In this document: positions 7,339-14,500 of the stretch, in pieces
Numbering within the stretch: the first letter of the stretch is position 1
How the letters are laid out: each line of letters starts with the position of its first letter
Assembly (NCBI GenBank): GCA_900313765.1
Contig: OMSN01000009.1
Coordinates: 1 to 16,857, forward strand
Direction: 5' to 3'
From: an uncultured Eubacteriales bacterium
GTDB lineage: Bacteria > Bacillota > Clostridia > Lachnospirales > Lachnospiraceae
DNA length: 16,857 nucleotides
Notes under the pieces: model-generated
Seen by the model: the letters and a program-made list of their open reading frames with translations, nothing else
Told to the model about the DNA's origin: nothing
Databases searched by the model: none
Position numbers and translations under genes: made by a program

Positions 7339-7376
7339 CAGGGCGGGAGACATACAGGTCTCCCGCCTGTTTCTTT
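7339..7376 (+). terminator. Intrinsic terminator after cstA
   Basis: A perfect GC-rich 10-base-pair stem (GGCGGGAGAC 7342-7351, GTCTCCCGCC 7358-7367) with a 6-base loop is followed by a T-rich tract (TGTTTCTTTG). It lies 42 bases after the cstA stop. Confidence 0.9.
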
Positions 7377-7401
7377 GTTGTAGGCGAAAACAGAAGAGCT
7401 G

Positions 7402-7410
7402 TGTTATACT
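7402..7410 (+). promoter_or_regulatory. Extended -10 promoter of the downstream operon
   Basis: TGTTATACT (7402-7410) is a full extended -10 element (TG-N-TATACT). No good -35 is at the usual distance: the closest TTG is TTGTAG at 7378-7383, 21 bases away. It sits just past the cstA terminator and about 75 bases before the first gene of the cassette, where a promoter is needed. Confidence 0.5.
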
Positions 7411-7483
7411 GTGTAGCAGTCTGTAGTGTAGTACTGTCAGATGCTGTATGCAGGACAGAACAGATCGTGGAGGAACAGGGACA

Positions 7484-8482
7484 TTGCCCAGATTATTTGG
7501 AAATCATTCGCTGCCGGAGAATACGGTGAAGGCTGACAAGAAAGCCTGTGAGAAGATCGGGCCGCTTGGCATGGGGAGAAGAGCGCTCTATCTGAACAGT
7601 TTCTATATCAGCCGCATGTATTATACGGTATGGACCGATATCAGAAGAGTTTATAAGATGGTTGCCATGTCCAAAGGCGGTTTTACCGGTATTGGCGCCT
7701 TTGGCTCGATGAGCTATCTTGTGGTGGAACTGCGGGACGGCCGCACAAAGCGCTGCCAGATCAAGTACGAGAATCAGGTGGATGAGGCACTTGCATGGAT
7801 TGCGAAGCATCACCCGGAGATTCCGACGCAGAGTGAGCAGGCCAGGAAGAAACTCCAGGAAGCAGAGGCGGTTGAGAAGGCGCGCTATAAGAAGGAACTG
7901 ACTGAGAATGACCGGAAGAACATTCGCATTCTGGAGGAGGCGGAACGCTATCTGGAGCAGAATCCGGCTCTGTACAGGGAACTGACATTCCGTTCAGGCA
8001 GGCTGCGCCGTCAGCAGTCCATGGGGACAGGCAGAAAGGCTGTGGGGATCATTCTTCTGGCAGGATCCATACTCCTGCTTGCGGCAGGCATTCCGCTCTT
8101 TATGGCGAAGAATCCTTACGCTGTCTACATGATCCTTGCGGGTGGTTCATTTCTTGTTTACTCCATGATGAGCAATCTGGTTCCCATCGGGAGGAACTCT
8201 CCAAAGAGGCTGAGGCAGGAGTGGAACGACGCAGTCGCGGCCAGTGAAGAATATATCAGCAAGGCCGGTTCTTTTCCGGTCCCTGCAAGATATGCCCACC
8301 CCATCGTCCTGAAACGTATGATCCGGGTGATCCGTGAGGGAAGAGCAGAGTCGACGGACCAGGCACTGGAGGTTGTCAAGGAGGACCTGAAAGCGCTGAA
8401 CCGGTCTGTCAGGGTATCGCAGCAGGAATATGACGAGGTGGTGGCCATCAAGGCCATGTTCCTCGTATCCGATTATCAATGA
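7484..8482 (+). CDS. Unknown membrane protein: PH-like head, coiled coil, two TM helices
   Basis: I do not recognise a characterised family, although the sequence reads like a conserved Lachnospiraceae protein. With the TTG start it has 332 residues. Residues about 15-110 look like a compact beta-rich, possibly PH-like domain (GRRALYLNSFYISRMYY; SMSYLVVELRDGRTKRCQ). Residues 115-180 are charged and helical. Two membrane helices follow (about 186-207 and 211-234). The C-terminal 100 residues are helical, with FPVPARYAHPIVLKRMIRVI (264-283). TTG at 7484 is preferred because GGAGGA (7469-7474) lies nine bases upstream; ATG 7448 has no ribosome binding site, and GTG 7526 has a weaker one. It opens an operon with a MoxR ATPase and a VWA protein, so it may be their membrane anchor or client. 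Function is unknown. Confidence 0.82.
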   Translation: MPRLFGNHSLPENTVKADKKACEKIGPLGMGRRALYLNSFYISRMYYTVWTDIRRVYKMVAMSKGGFTGIGAFGSMSYLVVELRDGRTKRCQIKYENQVDEALAWIAKHHPEIPTQSEQARKKLQEAEAVEKARYKKELTENDRKNIRILEEAERYLEQNPALYRELTFRSGRLRRQQSMGTGRKAVGIILLAGSILLLAAGIPLFMAKNPYAVYMILAGGSFLVYSMMSNLVPIGRNSPKRLRQEWNDAVAASEEYISKAGSFPVPARYAHPIVLKRMIRVIREGRAESTDQALEVVKEDLKALNRSVRVSQQEYDEVVAIKAMFLVSDYQ

Positions 8483-8493
8483 TGAGTTCTGAC

Positions 8494-8522
8494 CGGACGG
8501 GTTCGGGAAAACCGGCCGTCCG
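8494..8522 (+). other. Intercistronic hairpin before the MoxR gene
   Basis: CGGACGG (8494-8500) pairs with CCGTCCG (8516-8522), with a small inner CGG/CCG stem around GAAAA. No T tract follows, so it is unlikely to terminate transcription; it sits between the stop of the membrane protein and the ribosome binding site of the ATPase. Confidence 0.5.
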
Positions 8523-8536
8523 CTGAGGTAGGGAAT

Positions 8537-9457
8537 ATGATAGATCTGGAACAGTTTCTGAGACAGGAAGGCGTTGATGAAACGCTGCTGGGGGAAGCGG
8601 CACAGTTCCGCGCGTCTCACCAGACAGCAGAAGATATGCGGGGGCGGATCCCGGTGCCTGTCTATAAGTACTATGGCAAAGAGGTCTGGGAGAAGGCGAT
8701 CGCTGCCATCCTGTGCGGGGAGAATCTGCTGCTTGCAGGACCCAAGGCGACAGGCAAGAATGTGCTGGCGCAGAATCTTGCGCTTCTGTTCGGACGCCCG
8801 CTGTGGGATGTCAGCTTCCACGTGAATGTGGATGCGGCCTATCTGATCGGCTCCGATACATATGACGGCACGAGAGTGACCTTCCGGCCGGGCCCGGTTT
8901 ATCAGAGTGCGGTGCATGGCGGATTCGCGGTTCTGGATGAGATCAACATGGCAAGAAATGAAGCTCTTGCCGTTCTTCACGCAGCCCTGGACTTCAGGCG
9001 AGTGATCGATGTCGCCGGGTACGATAAGATCCAGGTGGATCCGGCGGCAAGGTTTATCGGGACCATGAATTATGGATATGCGGGCACCAGGGATCTGAAT
9101 GAGGCCCTCTGCTCCCGGTTTGCGATCCTGAACATGCCCCTGATTGGGGAAGAGGATCTGGGAAGACTTATCAGTGATTCATTTCCGGATATCAGAGAGC
9201 AGATCAGAGGCCAGTTTGTGAAGCTGTTTTTCGAGATCGAGCGCAAGGCACACAGTGCGGAGATCTCGGAGCGCGCGCTGGACCTGCGGGGACTCCTCGA
9301 TGCCATAGCACTGATGAAGAAGGGTGTGAAGAGTGGAGATGCCCTGGAGATGTGCATTGTCAATAAGACTTTTGATGAATATGAGCGCTCTCTCGTGATG
9401 GACGTGATCCGGGCACGGATTCCGGAGGATCTGGGCAGGAAAGAGATCTTCGGCTGA
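8537..9457 (+). CDS. MoxR-type AAA+ ATPase
   Basis: The 306-residue protein is a cytoplasmic AAA+ ATPase of the MoxR/CbbQ/NorQ group (AAA_5-like). Visible elements are the Walker A GPKATGKN (68-75), where Asn replaces the usual Ser/Thr after the lysine, and the Walker B FAVLDE (130-135). INMARNEAL (136-144) follows it. Sensor-1 is TMN (176-178), an arginine finger candidate is R194 in CSRF, and the helical lid carries LDLRGLLD (249-256) with a sensor-2 arginine. The first 45 residues form a short helical lead. ATG 8537 follows GAGG/TAGGGA. It sits 54 bases after the two-TM protein and 29 bases before the VWA gene; MoxR-VWA pairs typically remodel or load metal and cofactor into a partner. The client is unknown. 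Confidence 0.9.
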   Translation: MIDLEQFLRQEGVDETLLGEAAQFRASHQTAEDMRGRIPVPVYKYYGKEVWEKAIAAILCGENLLLAGPKATGKNVLAQNLALLFGRPLWDVSFHVNVDAAYLIGSDTYDGTRVTFRPGPVYQSAVHGGFAVLDEINMARNEALAVLHAALDFRRVIDVAGYDKIQVDPAARFIGTMNYGYAGTRDLNEALCSRFAILNMPLIGEEDLGRLISDSFPDIREQIRGQFVKLFFEIERKAHSAEISERALDLRGLLDAIALMKKGVKSGDALEMCIVNKTFDEYERSLVMDVIRARIPEDLGRKEIFG

Positions 9458-9486
9458 TACAGCCGCAGGACACAGCAGAGGCAGTT

Positions 9487-11286
9487 ATGATCAAGCAGCA
9501 TTATTCCGGAAGCGCAAGGCGCTCCATGAATATCATATGGAATGCGGCCGGCAGCTATGATTTTGATCCGCCGTTCCTGGCCTTTTTTCCAAATGGACAG
9601 CCGGACGATTATCTCAATATGATCATCGGCCTTTCGGTAAAATGGCTGGACTTCCCCCGCATCACTGATTTTTTTGAACGTCTGGGAACCGGTTCCACGC
9701 GGGATGAGGCATCCAGCGTCCTGTGGCTGGGAATCGAGAACTGCATCTACGGCAGGGAACTGCCGGAGCGTCCAAGGATAGAACAGATGCGGGTTCACCG
9801 TGCGGAGGATTTCTTCCGGGTGAACGGCATGCTCTCCGAGCAGCAGATGTCGTTCATGAGCATGAAAGTATATGACCAGGAGGAAGCACGCTGGGGAGGT
9901 GTCCTCGGGAGAAGAGTGCTGGACATCGGGCCGAACGCGAGAAAGCTTGCCCGGGAACTGGAATTTGATCCTTCCTGGGATACGGATGCGCTCCTTGTAA
10001 AAATGCATGAGATCCTCAAGGTTTATTTCCGGATCAACCTCTCGGACCAGCCGCCCGCGCGCAGAAGAAGCCCGGGCTGGAGGCAGGCCCTCTCAAGGCT
10101 TCTGCCCGGAAGAGAGGACGCGGAAGCGGACCTTCTGGTGCTCCGCAGAGGGAGCGGCAGCGGGGACAGGAAGGGAAGTGTCCACCTGACGCACGACAGG
10201 GGTCTGACCCCTGTATCCAGGGATGCCCGGAAGGACATGGAGTATATCCGTACGGTGTTTGGACCGTGTATGTATTCGGATGCGGAGATGCGCATCCTGG
10301 AGAGCAGCCTGTGCGTGGAAAATGACAGGTCCTGCAGACTCTGGTTTATCGGGGAACCGAAGGCGGTACGCACTGAGACGCAAAGTCAGCCGGAGACCGC
10401 GGACCGTAAGACACCCTCTGCCGGGAATCAGGAGCGTGAGGCGCAGCAGCTTGCCAGGGACAGGGAACTGCAGAGAAAACGCAACGAGAAGTATTATCAG
10501 GATCACATCTTCCGGATCACTGAGAGCATACGGAATCTGACCGCGCAGACAGAAGCCATATTCCGGGCTTATCTGCAGGCTCTTCCGTCTGCGAGCGCAC
10601 ACGGAACACTGAATGGATCCAAGGTCTGGCGGCTTCCGGTCCTGGATGACCCGAAGGTTTTTGAGACCGATTCGGACCTGGCAGAAGCAGACCTTCGGGT
10701 GGATCTTCTGCTGGATGCATCCCAGTCGAGAATGAACTCCCAGGAACTGATCTGTACACAGGCGCTGGTGATCTCCAGAAGCCTCGAGAACTGCCATATA
10801 CCCGTGAGAGTGACTGCATTCAGATCCCTCCGGGGCTATACCGTTCTGGAGAGGCTCAAAGAGTACGGAGATAAGAGAGGCCGGGGACTATTTGGCTATT
10901 ACGCAGGCGGCTGGAACCGGGACGGCCTGTGTCTGAAGACCATGGACTATCTGCTGGAGGATGAGAAAAAGCAGGGAATGAGCGGCAGACGGATCCTTCT
11001 GGTCCTGACAGACGCACATCCCAATGATTCCCTCCCACTGGCTCCGGGGCCGGGCAGGATGTTCTCCAGAGAGTACGAAGGGGACCAGGCAGTGGAGGAT
11101 GCGCAGAGAGCAGTCCGCCTGCTGCGCAGCCACAAGATCCGGTGCGGCGCCATCTATTACGGCTCCACAAGCCATCTGGACAATGTGCATCAGATCTACG
11201 GACATCAATATGTGCGGATCCGCAGCCTGAATCAGCTTGCCGACGGAGTCGGGGAACTGCTGCAGATGAACCTCCGCGAGATATGA
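9487..11286 (+). CDS. VWA-domain protein, partner of the MoxR ATPase
   Basis: The 599-residue protein has a C-terminal von Willebrand factor A domain (about 403-597) resembling CobT/NorD/CbbO-type partners of MoxR ATPases. The metal-ion site is DASQS (410-414, DxSxS type), with NRDG (477-480) and TDAHPND (508-514) as later site loops. The N-terminal 200 residues are helical (NIIWNAAGSYDFDPPFLAFF; DIGPNARKLARELEFDPSWD) without a domain I can name. Residues 186-250 and 295-340 are charged, low-complexity linkers. No signal peptide or membrane helix is seen, so it is cytoplasmic. ATG 9487 follows AGAGG at 9477-9481. Its position directly after the AAA+ gene supports a two-component chaperone; the substrate is not identifiable. 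Confidence 0.88.
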   Translation: MIKQHYSGSARRSMNIIWNAAGSYDFDPPFLAFFPNGQPDDYLNMIIGLSVKWLDFPRITDFFERLGTGSTRDEASSVLWLGIENCIYGRELPERPRIEQMRVHRAEDFFRVNGMLSEQQMSFMSMKVYDQEEARWGGVLGRRVLDIGPNARKLARELEFDPSWDTDALLVKMHEILKVYFRINLSDQPPARRRSPGWRQALSRLLPGREDAEADLLVLRRGSGSGDRKGSVHLTHDRGLTPVSRDARKDMEYIRTVFGPCMYSDAEMRILESSLCVENDRSCRLWFIGEPKAVRTETQSQPETADRKTPSAGNQEREAQQLARDRELQRKRNEKYYQDHIFRITESIRNLTAQTEAIFRAYLQALPSASAHGTLNGSKVWRLPVLDDPKVFETDSDLAEADLRVDLLLDASQSRMNSQELICTQALVISRSLENCHIPVRVTAFRSLRGYTVLERLKEYGDKRGRGLFGYYAGGWNRDGLCLKTMDYLLEDEKKQGMSGRRILLVLTDAHPNDSLPLAPGPGRMFSREYEGDQAVEDAQRAVRLLRSHKIRCGAIYYGSTSHLDNVHQIYGHQYVRIRSLNQLADGVGELLQMNLREI

Positions 11287-11307
11287 ACAGATGACAGGCA
11301 TCTGTTC
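11285..11307 (+). other. Intercistronic hairpin at the VWA stop codon
   Basis: GAACAGATG (11285-11293) and CATCTGTTC (11299-11307) form a perfect 9-base-pair stem with a 5-base loop. It starts inside the TGA stop codon (11284-11286). No T run follows (CGATTAGTG), so termination would be weak at best; protection of the upstream mRNA end is an alternative. Confidence 0.6.
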
Positions 11308-11335
11308 CGATTAGTGCTTATGGAATGAAACAGCT

Positions 11336-12934
11336 ATGCAGATTGAGCAGAGACTTCCAGTGGAATTTTTAGAGGCGATGGAGAGACTCCTGGGCGATGA
11401 ATACCGGGAGTTTCTGGACTCCTATGATCTTCCGCGCAGAAACGGGCTTCGTGTGAACCGCCTGAAAGTCGGTGCCGGGGAGTTTGAGGAGCATGCGCCG
11501 TTTGCTCTGGAGCGCATTCCCTGGACGGATAACGGCTATTATGTGGACTGGCGGGAGATGCCTGCCAGGCATCCCTATTACAATGCAGGTGTATATTACC
11601 TGCAGGAACCAAGCGCCATGGCTCCCGCGCAGATCCTTCCGGTGCAGCCGGGGGACCGTGTCCTGGACCTGTGCGCGGCCCCGGGCGGGAAGGCGACAGA
11701 GCTCGGTGCAAGGCTGGACGGTCGGGGGCTCCTTGTGGCAAATGAGATCTCTTCTGCCAGAGCCCGCGCGCTTCTTCGCAATATCGAAGTCTTCGGGATC
11801 CGGAATGCGCTGGTGACAAATGAATCCCCTGCGAGGCTTGCAGAGCGCTTTCCCGCATATTTTGACAAGGTGCTCGTAGATGCGCCATGCTCGGGAGAGG
11901 GGATGTTTCGCAAGGATCCGGACGTGGTGAAAGCCTGGTATCCGGAGAAAGTGAATGAGTGCGCCGCAGTGCAGAGAGAGATCATCCTGCAGGCTGCGGA
12001 TATGCTGCGCCCGGGCGGATACATGGTCTATTCGACCTGTACATTTGCTCCCGAGGAAAATGAACTCATCCTGCTTCATCTGCTGCAGAACAGGGAAGAG
12101 ATGGAACTGGTCCCGATCCCGTGCGAGGGAGGACGGGAGAGCTTCCGCCCTGCATATACACTGCACAGGCTCCAGGAGTGCGGCTTCGCCGCTCAGCCCA
12201 ATGACAGGACAGATGCCGGATTCAGCCACGAACCGGTGGCAGAGTACAGTGATCCGGATCTTTCCATGGCGGTCCGTATCTGGCCCCACCACTGCGGAGG
12301 GGAAGGACATTTCACAGCCCTCCTTCGCAAAAAGGATGGAAATGGCGTGCCCGGGCAGACATCCATGACAGAGCCTCTCAGCCTGAGGGCGGAGCGAAAG
12401 GACCGGAAGAGAGAAGAAGCCGGGAAAGTCCCCGGGAAAGCCTCCGGCAGAAAAGGTGCCGCAGGCAGAAAAGGGAAGGAGCGCCAGAGCCAGGGCGCGG
12501 CAGGTCTGTCAAAAACAGAGCTTGGATACGTGCGGGAATTCCTGGAGCGTTTCCTGCCCGGCATGGACCTGGATACAGATCTTCTCGAGAATCACAACGG
12601 AAGACTATACCTGTCCCCGGAAGGGACTGCAGGGATTCGCGGTCTGACTTTTCTTCGAAACGGCCTGTATCTGGGAGATCTGAAAAAGAACCGGTTTGAA
12701 CCGGCACAGGAACTTGCCATGGCACTTGAAGCCGGAGCGCAGGGAGAGGCGAGAATCTCACTGTCACCGGAGGATGCACGCACCGCGCAGTATCTTCACG
12801 GAGAGAGCATTCGCATCGATGATGACAGAGACAATGGCTGGTATCTGGTATGTGTAGACGGATATCCTCTTGGCTGGGGGAAACTTGCCGGCGGACAGCT
12901 CAAGAACAAACTGCTGCTCAGCTGGAGAAACTGA
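11336..12934 (+). CDS. rsmF: RsmF-type rRNA (cytosine-C5) methyltransferase
   Basis: The 532-residue enzyme belongs to the NOL1/NOP2/Sun (RsmB/RsmF) family, which uses S-adenosylmethionine to methylate C5 of cytosine in rRNA. The N-terminal segment YREFLDSYDLPRRNGLRVN (23-41) is followed by the SAM-binding motif LDLCAAPGGKATEL (110-123). The cysteine motif DAPCSGEGMFRKDP (182-195) carries C185, and VYSTCTFAPEENE (231-243) carries the presumed nucleophile C235. A Lys/Arg/Gly-rich linker (about 353-390) joins a C-terminal RNA-binding-like domain (395-532), the longer RsmF layout. ATG 11336 fits family N-termini, although no strong ribosome binding site is seen, suggesting coupling to the operon. 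The exact target base cannot be read from the sequence. Confidence 0.92.
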   Translation: MQIEQRLPVEFLEAMERLLGDEYREFLDSYDLPRRNGLRVNRLKVGAGEFEEHAPFALERIPWTDNGYYVDWREMPARHPYYNAGVYYLQEPSAMAPAQILPVQPGDRVLDLCAAPGGKATELGARLDGRGLLVANEISSARARALLRNIEVFGIRNALVTNESPARLAERFPAYFDKVLVDAPCSGEGMFRKDPDVVKAWYPEKVNECAAVQREIILQAADMLRPGGYMVYSTCTFAPEENELILLHLLQNREEMELVPIPCEGGRESFRPAYTLHRLQECGFAAQPNDRTDAGFSHEPVAEYSDPDLSMAVRIWPHHCGGEGHFTALLRKKDGNGVPGQTSMTEPLSLRAERKDRKREEAGKVPGKASGRKGAAGRKGKERQSQGAAGLSKTELGYVREFLERFLPGMDLDTDLLENHNGRLYLSPEGTAGIRGLTFLRNGLYLGDLKKNRFEPAQELAMALEAGAQGEARISLSPEDARTAQYLHGESIRIDDDRDNGWYLVCVDGYPLGWGKLAGGQLKNKLLLSWRN

Positions 12935-12947
12935 CAGGGAGAGAACT

Positions 12948-13865
12948 ATGTTTTTAATTGTTGCAAACCAGATGATAATCATGTTCATTCTGCTCATGAT
13001 CGGATTCATGATCCGCAGAGTGAAGCTGATTGATCACGGCGGATCCAAGACACTGTCCAACATTCTGCTGCTGCTTGTGAATCCGATCCTGATCATGAAC
13101 AGCTTTCTGACAGTGGAATATGACCCGGCCAAGGTCAGGAATCTCCTGCTGACGTTTCTGTTTGCGGCACTTACGCATTTTCTCGGGATCATCGCCGCCA
13201 GGCTGATCCTGCCCGGGAAGGAACCGGATACCCGGATTGAGCGCTACAGCGCGGTCTACAGCAACTGCGGCTTTATCGGGATCCCGCTGATCAACAGTAT
13301 CCTCGGCGCAGAAGGCGTCTTCTACATCACAGCCTATCTGGTGGTATTCAACTTCCTCACCTGGACCCACGGCCTGATCCTGATCACAGGGGATTCCTCT
13401 CCGAAGCAGCTGGCCAGAGGACTCAGAAGCCCGGTCATGTTCACGATGCTCGCCGGCATGATCTTCTATTTTCTCCGGATCCACATTCCGGCCAATATCG
13501 GATCCGCGCTTACCTACGTGGCAAACATGAATACACCGCTTGGGATGTTTGTCGCAGGCGCAGCGCTGGCCGAAGCACATCCTCTGGCGGCGCTCAGGAA
13601 AGGACGGGTCTATCTTGTGTCCGTGGCAAAACTGATCGCCATGCCCGTTCTGGCCATGGCAGTCATGCTGATCTTCCACCCGGATGCAGAGGTCTACTAT
13701 ACGGTTATTGCGGCAGCGGCCAGTCCGGTTGCCACGACCTGCACCATGATGGCGCTTCGCTATGACAAGAATTATCACTATGCATCCGAGCTGTATGTAG
13801 TCACGACCCTGATCTCCATGCTGTCGATCCCGGCTGTGATGGCCCTGGCGGAGATGCTGTTCTGA
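12948..13865 (+). CDS. AEC-family transporter (auxin efflux carrier type)
   Basis: The 305-residue product is an integral membrane protein with about ten hydrophobic segments in two five-helix halves separated by a short polar loop near residue 150-160 (GDSSPKQLARGLRS). The segment YSNCGFIGIPLINSILGAEG in the first half is the AEC/MleP hallmark, and the ending PVATTCTMMALRYDKNYHYA also fits. Bacterial members move small organic acids such as malate or amino acids; the substrate here is not predictable. The start is ATG 12948, with AGGGAGA at 12936-12942 and 13 bases after rsmF; the frame extends upstream but overlaps rsmF. Tight spacing suggests co-transcription with rsmF and the Nudix gene. 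Confidence 0.9.
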   Translation: MFLIVANQMIIMFILLMIGFMIRRVKLIDHGGSKTLSNILLLLVNPILIMNSFLTVEYDPAKVRNLLLTFLFAALTHFLGIIAARLILPGKEPDTRIERYSAVYSNCGFIGIPLINSILGAEGVFYITAYLVVFNFLTWTHGLILITGDSSPKQLARGLRSPVMFTMLAGMIFYFLRIHIPANIGSALTYVANMNTPLGMFVAGAALAEAHPLAALRKGRVYLVSVAKLIAMPVLAMAVMLIFHPDAEVYYTVIAAAASPVATTCTMMALRYDKNYHYASELYVVTTLISMLSIPAVMALAEMLF

Positions 13866-13871
13866 GGGAAG

Positions 13872-13891
13872 CAGGAAGAAACAGGAAGAAA
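13872..13891 (+). repeat. Tandem 10-bp repeat carrying duplicated Shine-Dalgarno
   Basis: CAGGAAGAAA occurs twice in exact tandem (13872-13881 and 13882-13891); each copy holds AGGAAG. The last A of the second copy is the A of an ATG at 13891 that is in frame with the Nudix gene. Confidence 0.75.
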
Positions 13892-13923
13892 TGAGTCGGC
13901 AGGATCAGTACAAGGAGATACCT

Positions 13924-14436
13924 ATGGCAATTCCGAAAATGAATTACTGCATGCAGTGCGGGAGCAGGCTGGTGACAAGACACCTGGACCTGGAAGGTGA
14001 TATTCCTTACTGTGAGACCTGCCAGGAGCTGCGGTTTCCGATCTTCAACACTGCCGTGAGCATGGTGGTCACGACGCAGGCGCGTGACCAGATCCTGCTG
14101 ATCAAGCAGTACGGACGCGACAGTTACATTCTGGTGGCGGGCTATGTGAACAAGGGAGAAGACGCAGAGGATGCCGTCGTACGGGAAGTGAAGGAGGAGA
14201 TGGGACTGAATGTGACGGAAGTTCATTTCAACCACAGCCATTACTTTAAACCTTCCAACACCCTGATGCTGAACTTTACCGCGGTTGTAGACAGCACCGC
14301 TGTCCATGAGAACCGTGAGATCGATTCCTACAGATGGTTTACCCCGCAGGAGGCAAGGGAAAACGTCCGGTGGCCTTCTCTGGCGGGAGATTTCCTTGAC
14401 GGATACCTGACAGGGGATTATCATTTTACAGAATAA
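13924..14436 (+). CDS. Nudix hydrolase with N-terminal zinc ribbon
   Basis: The 170-residue protein begins with a four-cysteine zinc ribbon (C9, C12, C30, C33: YCMQCG and YCETCQ) followed by a complete Nudix box, GYVNKGEDAEDAVVREVKEE then MGL, fitting G-x5-E-x7-REV-x-EE-x-GL. It is expected to hydrolyse a nucleoside diphosphate linked to another group, with Mg2+. The ribbon recalls NudC NADH pyrophosphatase, but the NudC-specific SQPWPFPxS tail is absent, so the substrate is open. ATG 13924 is preferred, with AAGGAG at 13912-13917 six bases upstream; ATG 13891, preceded by duplicated AGGAAG, would add eleven residues. It follows the AEC gene by 58 bases and is probably in the same operon. Confidence 0.9.
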   Translation: MAIPKMNYCMQCGSRLVTRHLDLEGDIPYCETCQELRFPIFNTAVSMVVTTQARDQILLIKQYGRDSYILVAGYVNKGEDAEDAVVREVKEEMGLNVTEVHFNHSHYFKPSNTLMLNFTAVVDSTAVHENREIDSYRWFTPQEARENVRWPSLAGDFLDGYLTGDYHFTE

Positions 14437-14460
14437 AGATTCGATAAAGAGAAATAAGAA

Positions 14461-14479
14461 GGATCCGGCAGACGGATCC
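14461..14479 (+). other. Intercistronic hairpin before the C39-like gene
   Basis: GGATCCG (14461-14467) and CGGATCC (14473-14479) form a perfect 7-base-pair stem with loop GCAGA. No T tract follows, so it is not a standard terminator. Confidence 0.5.
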
Positions 14480-14500
14480 GGGAAAGACAGATATTAAGGA

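Noticed and set aside
11369..12310. 313-codon minus-strand frame antisense to rsmF
   Set aside because: The sense frame has all methyltransferase motifs; the antisense translation matches nothing I know.
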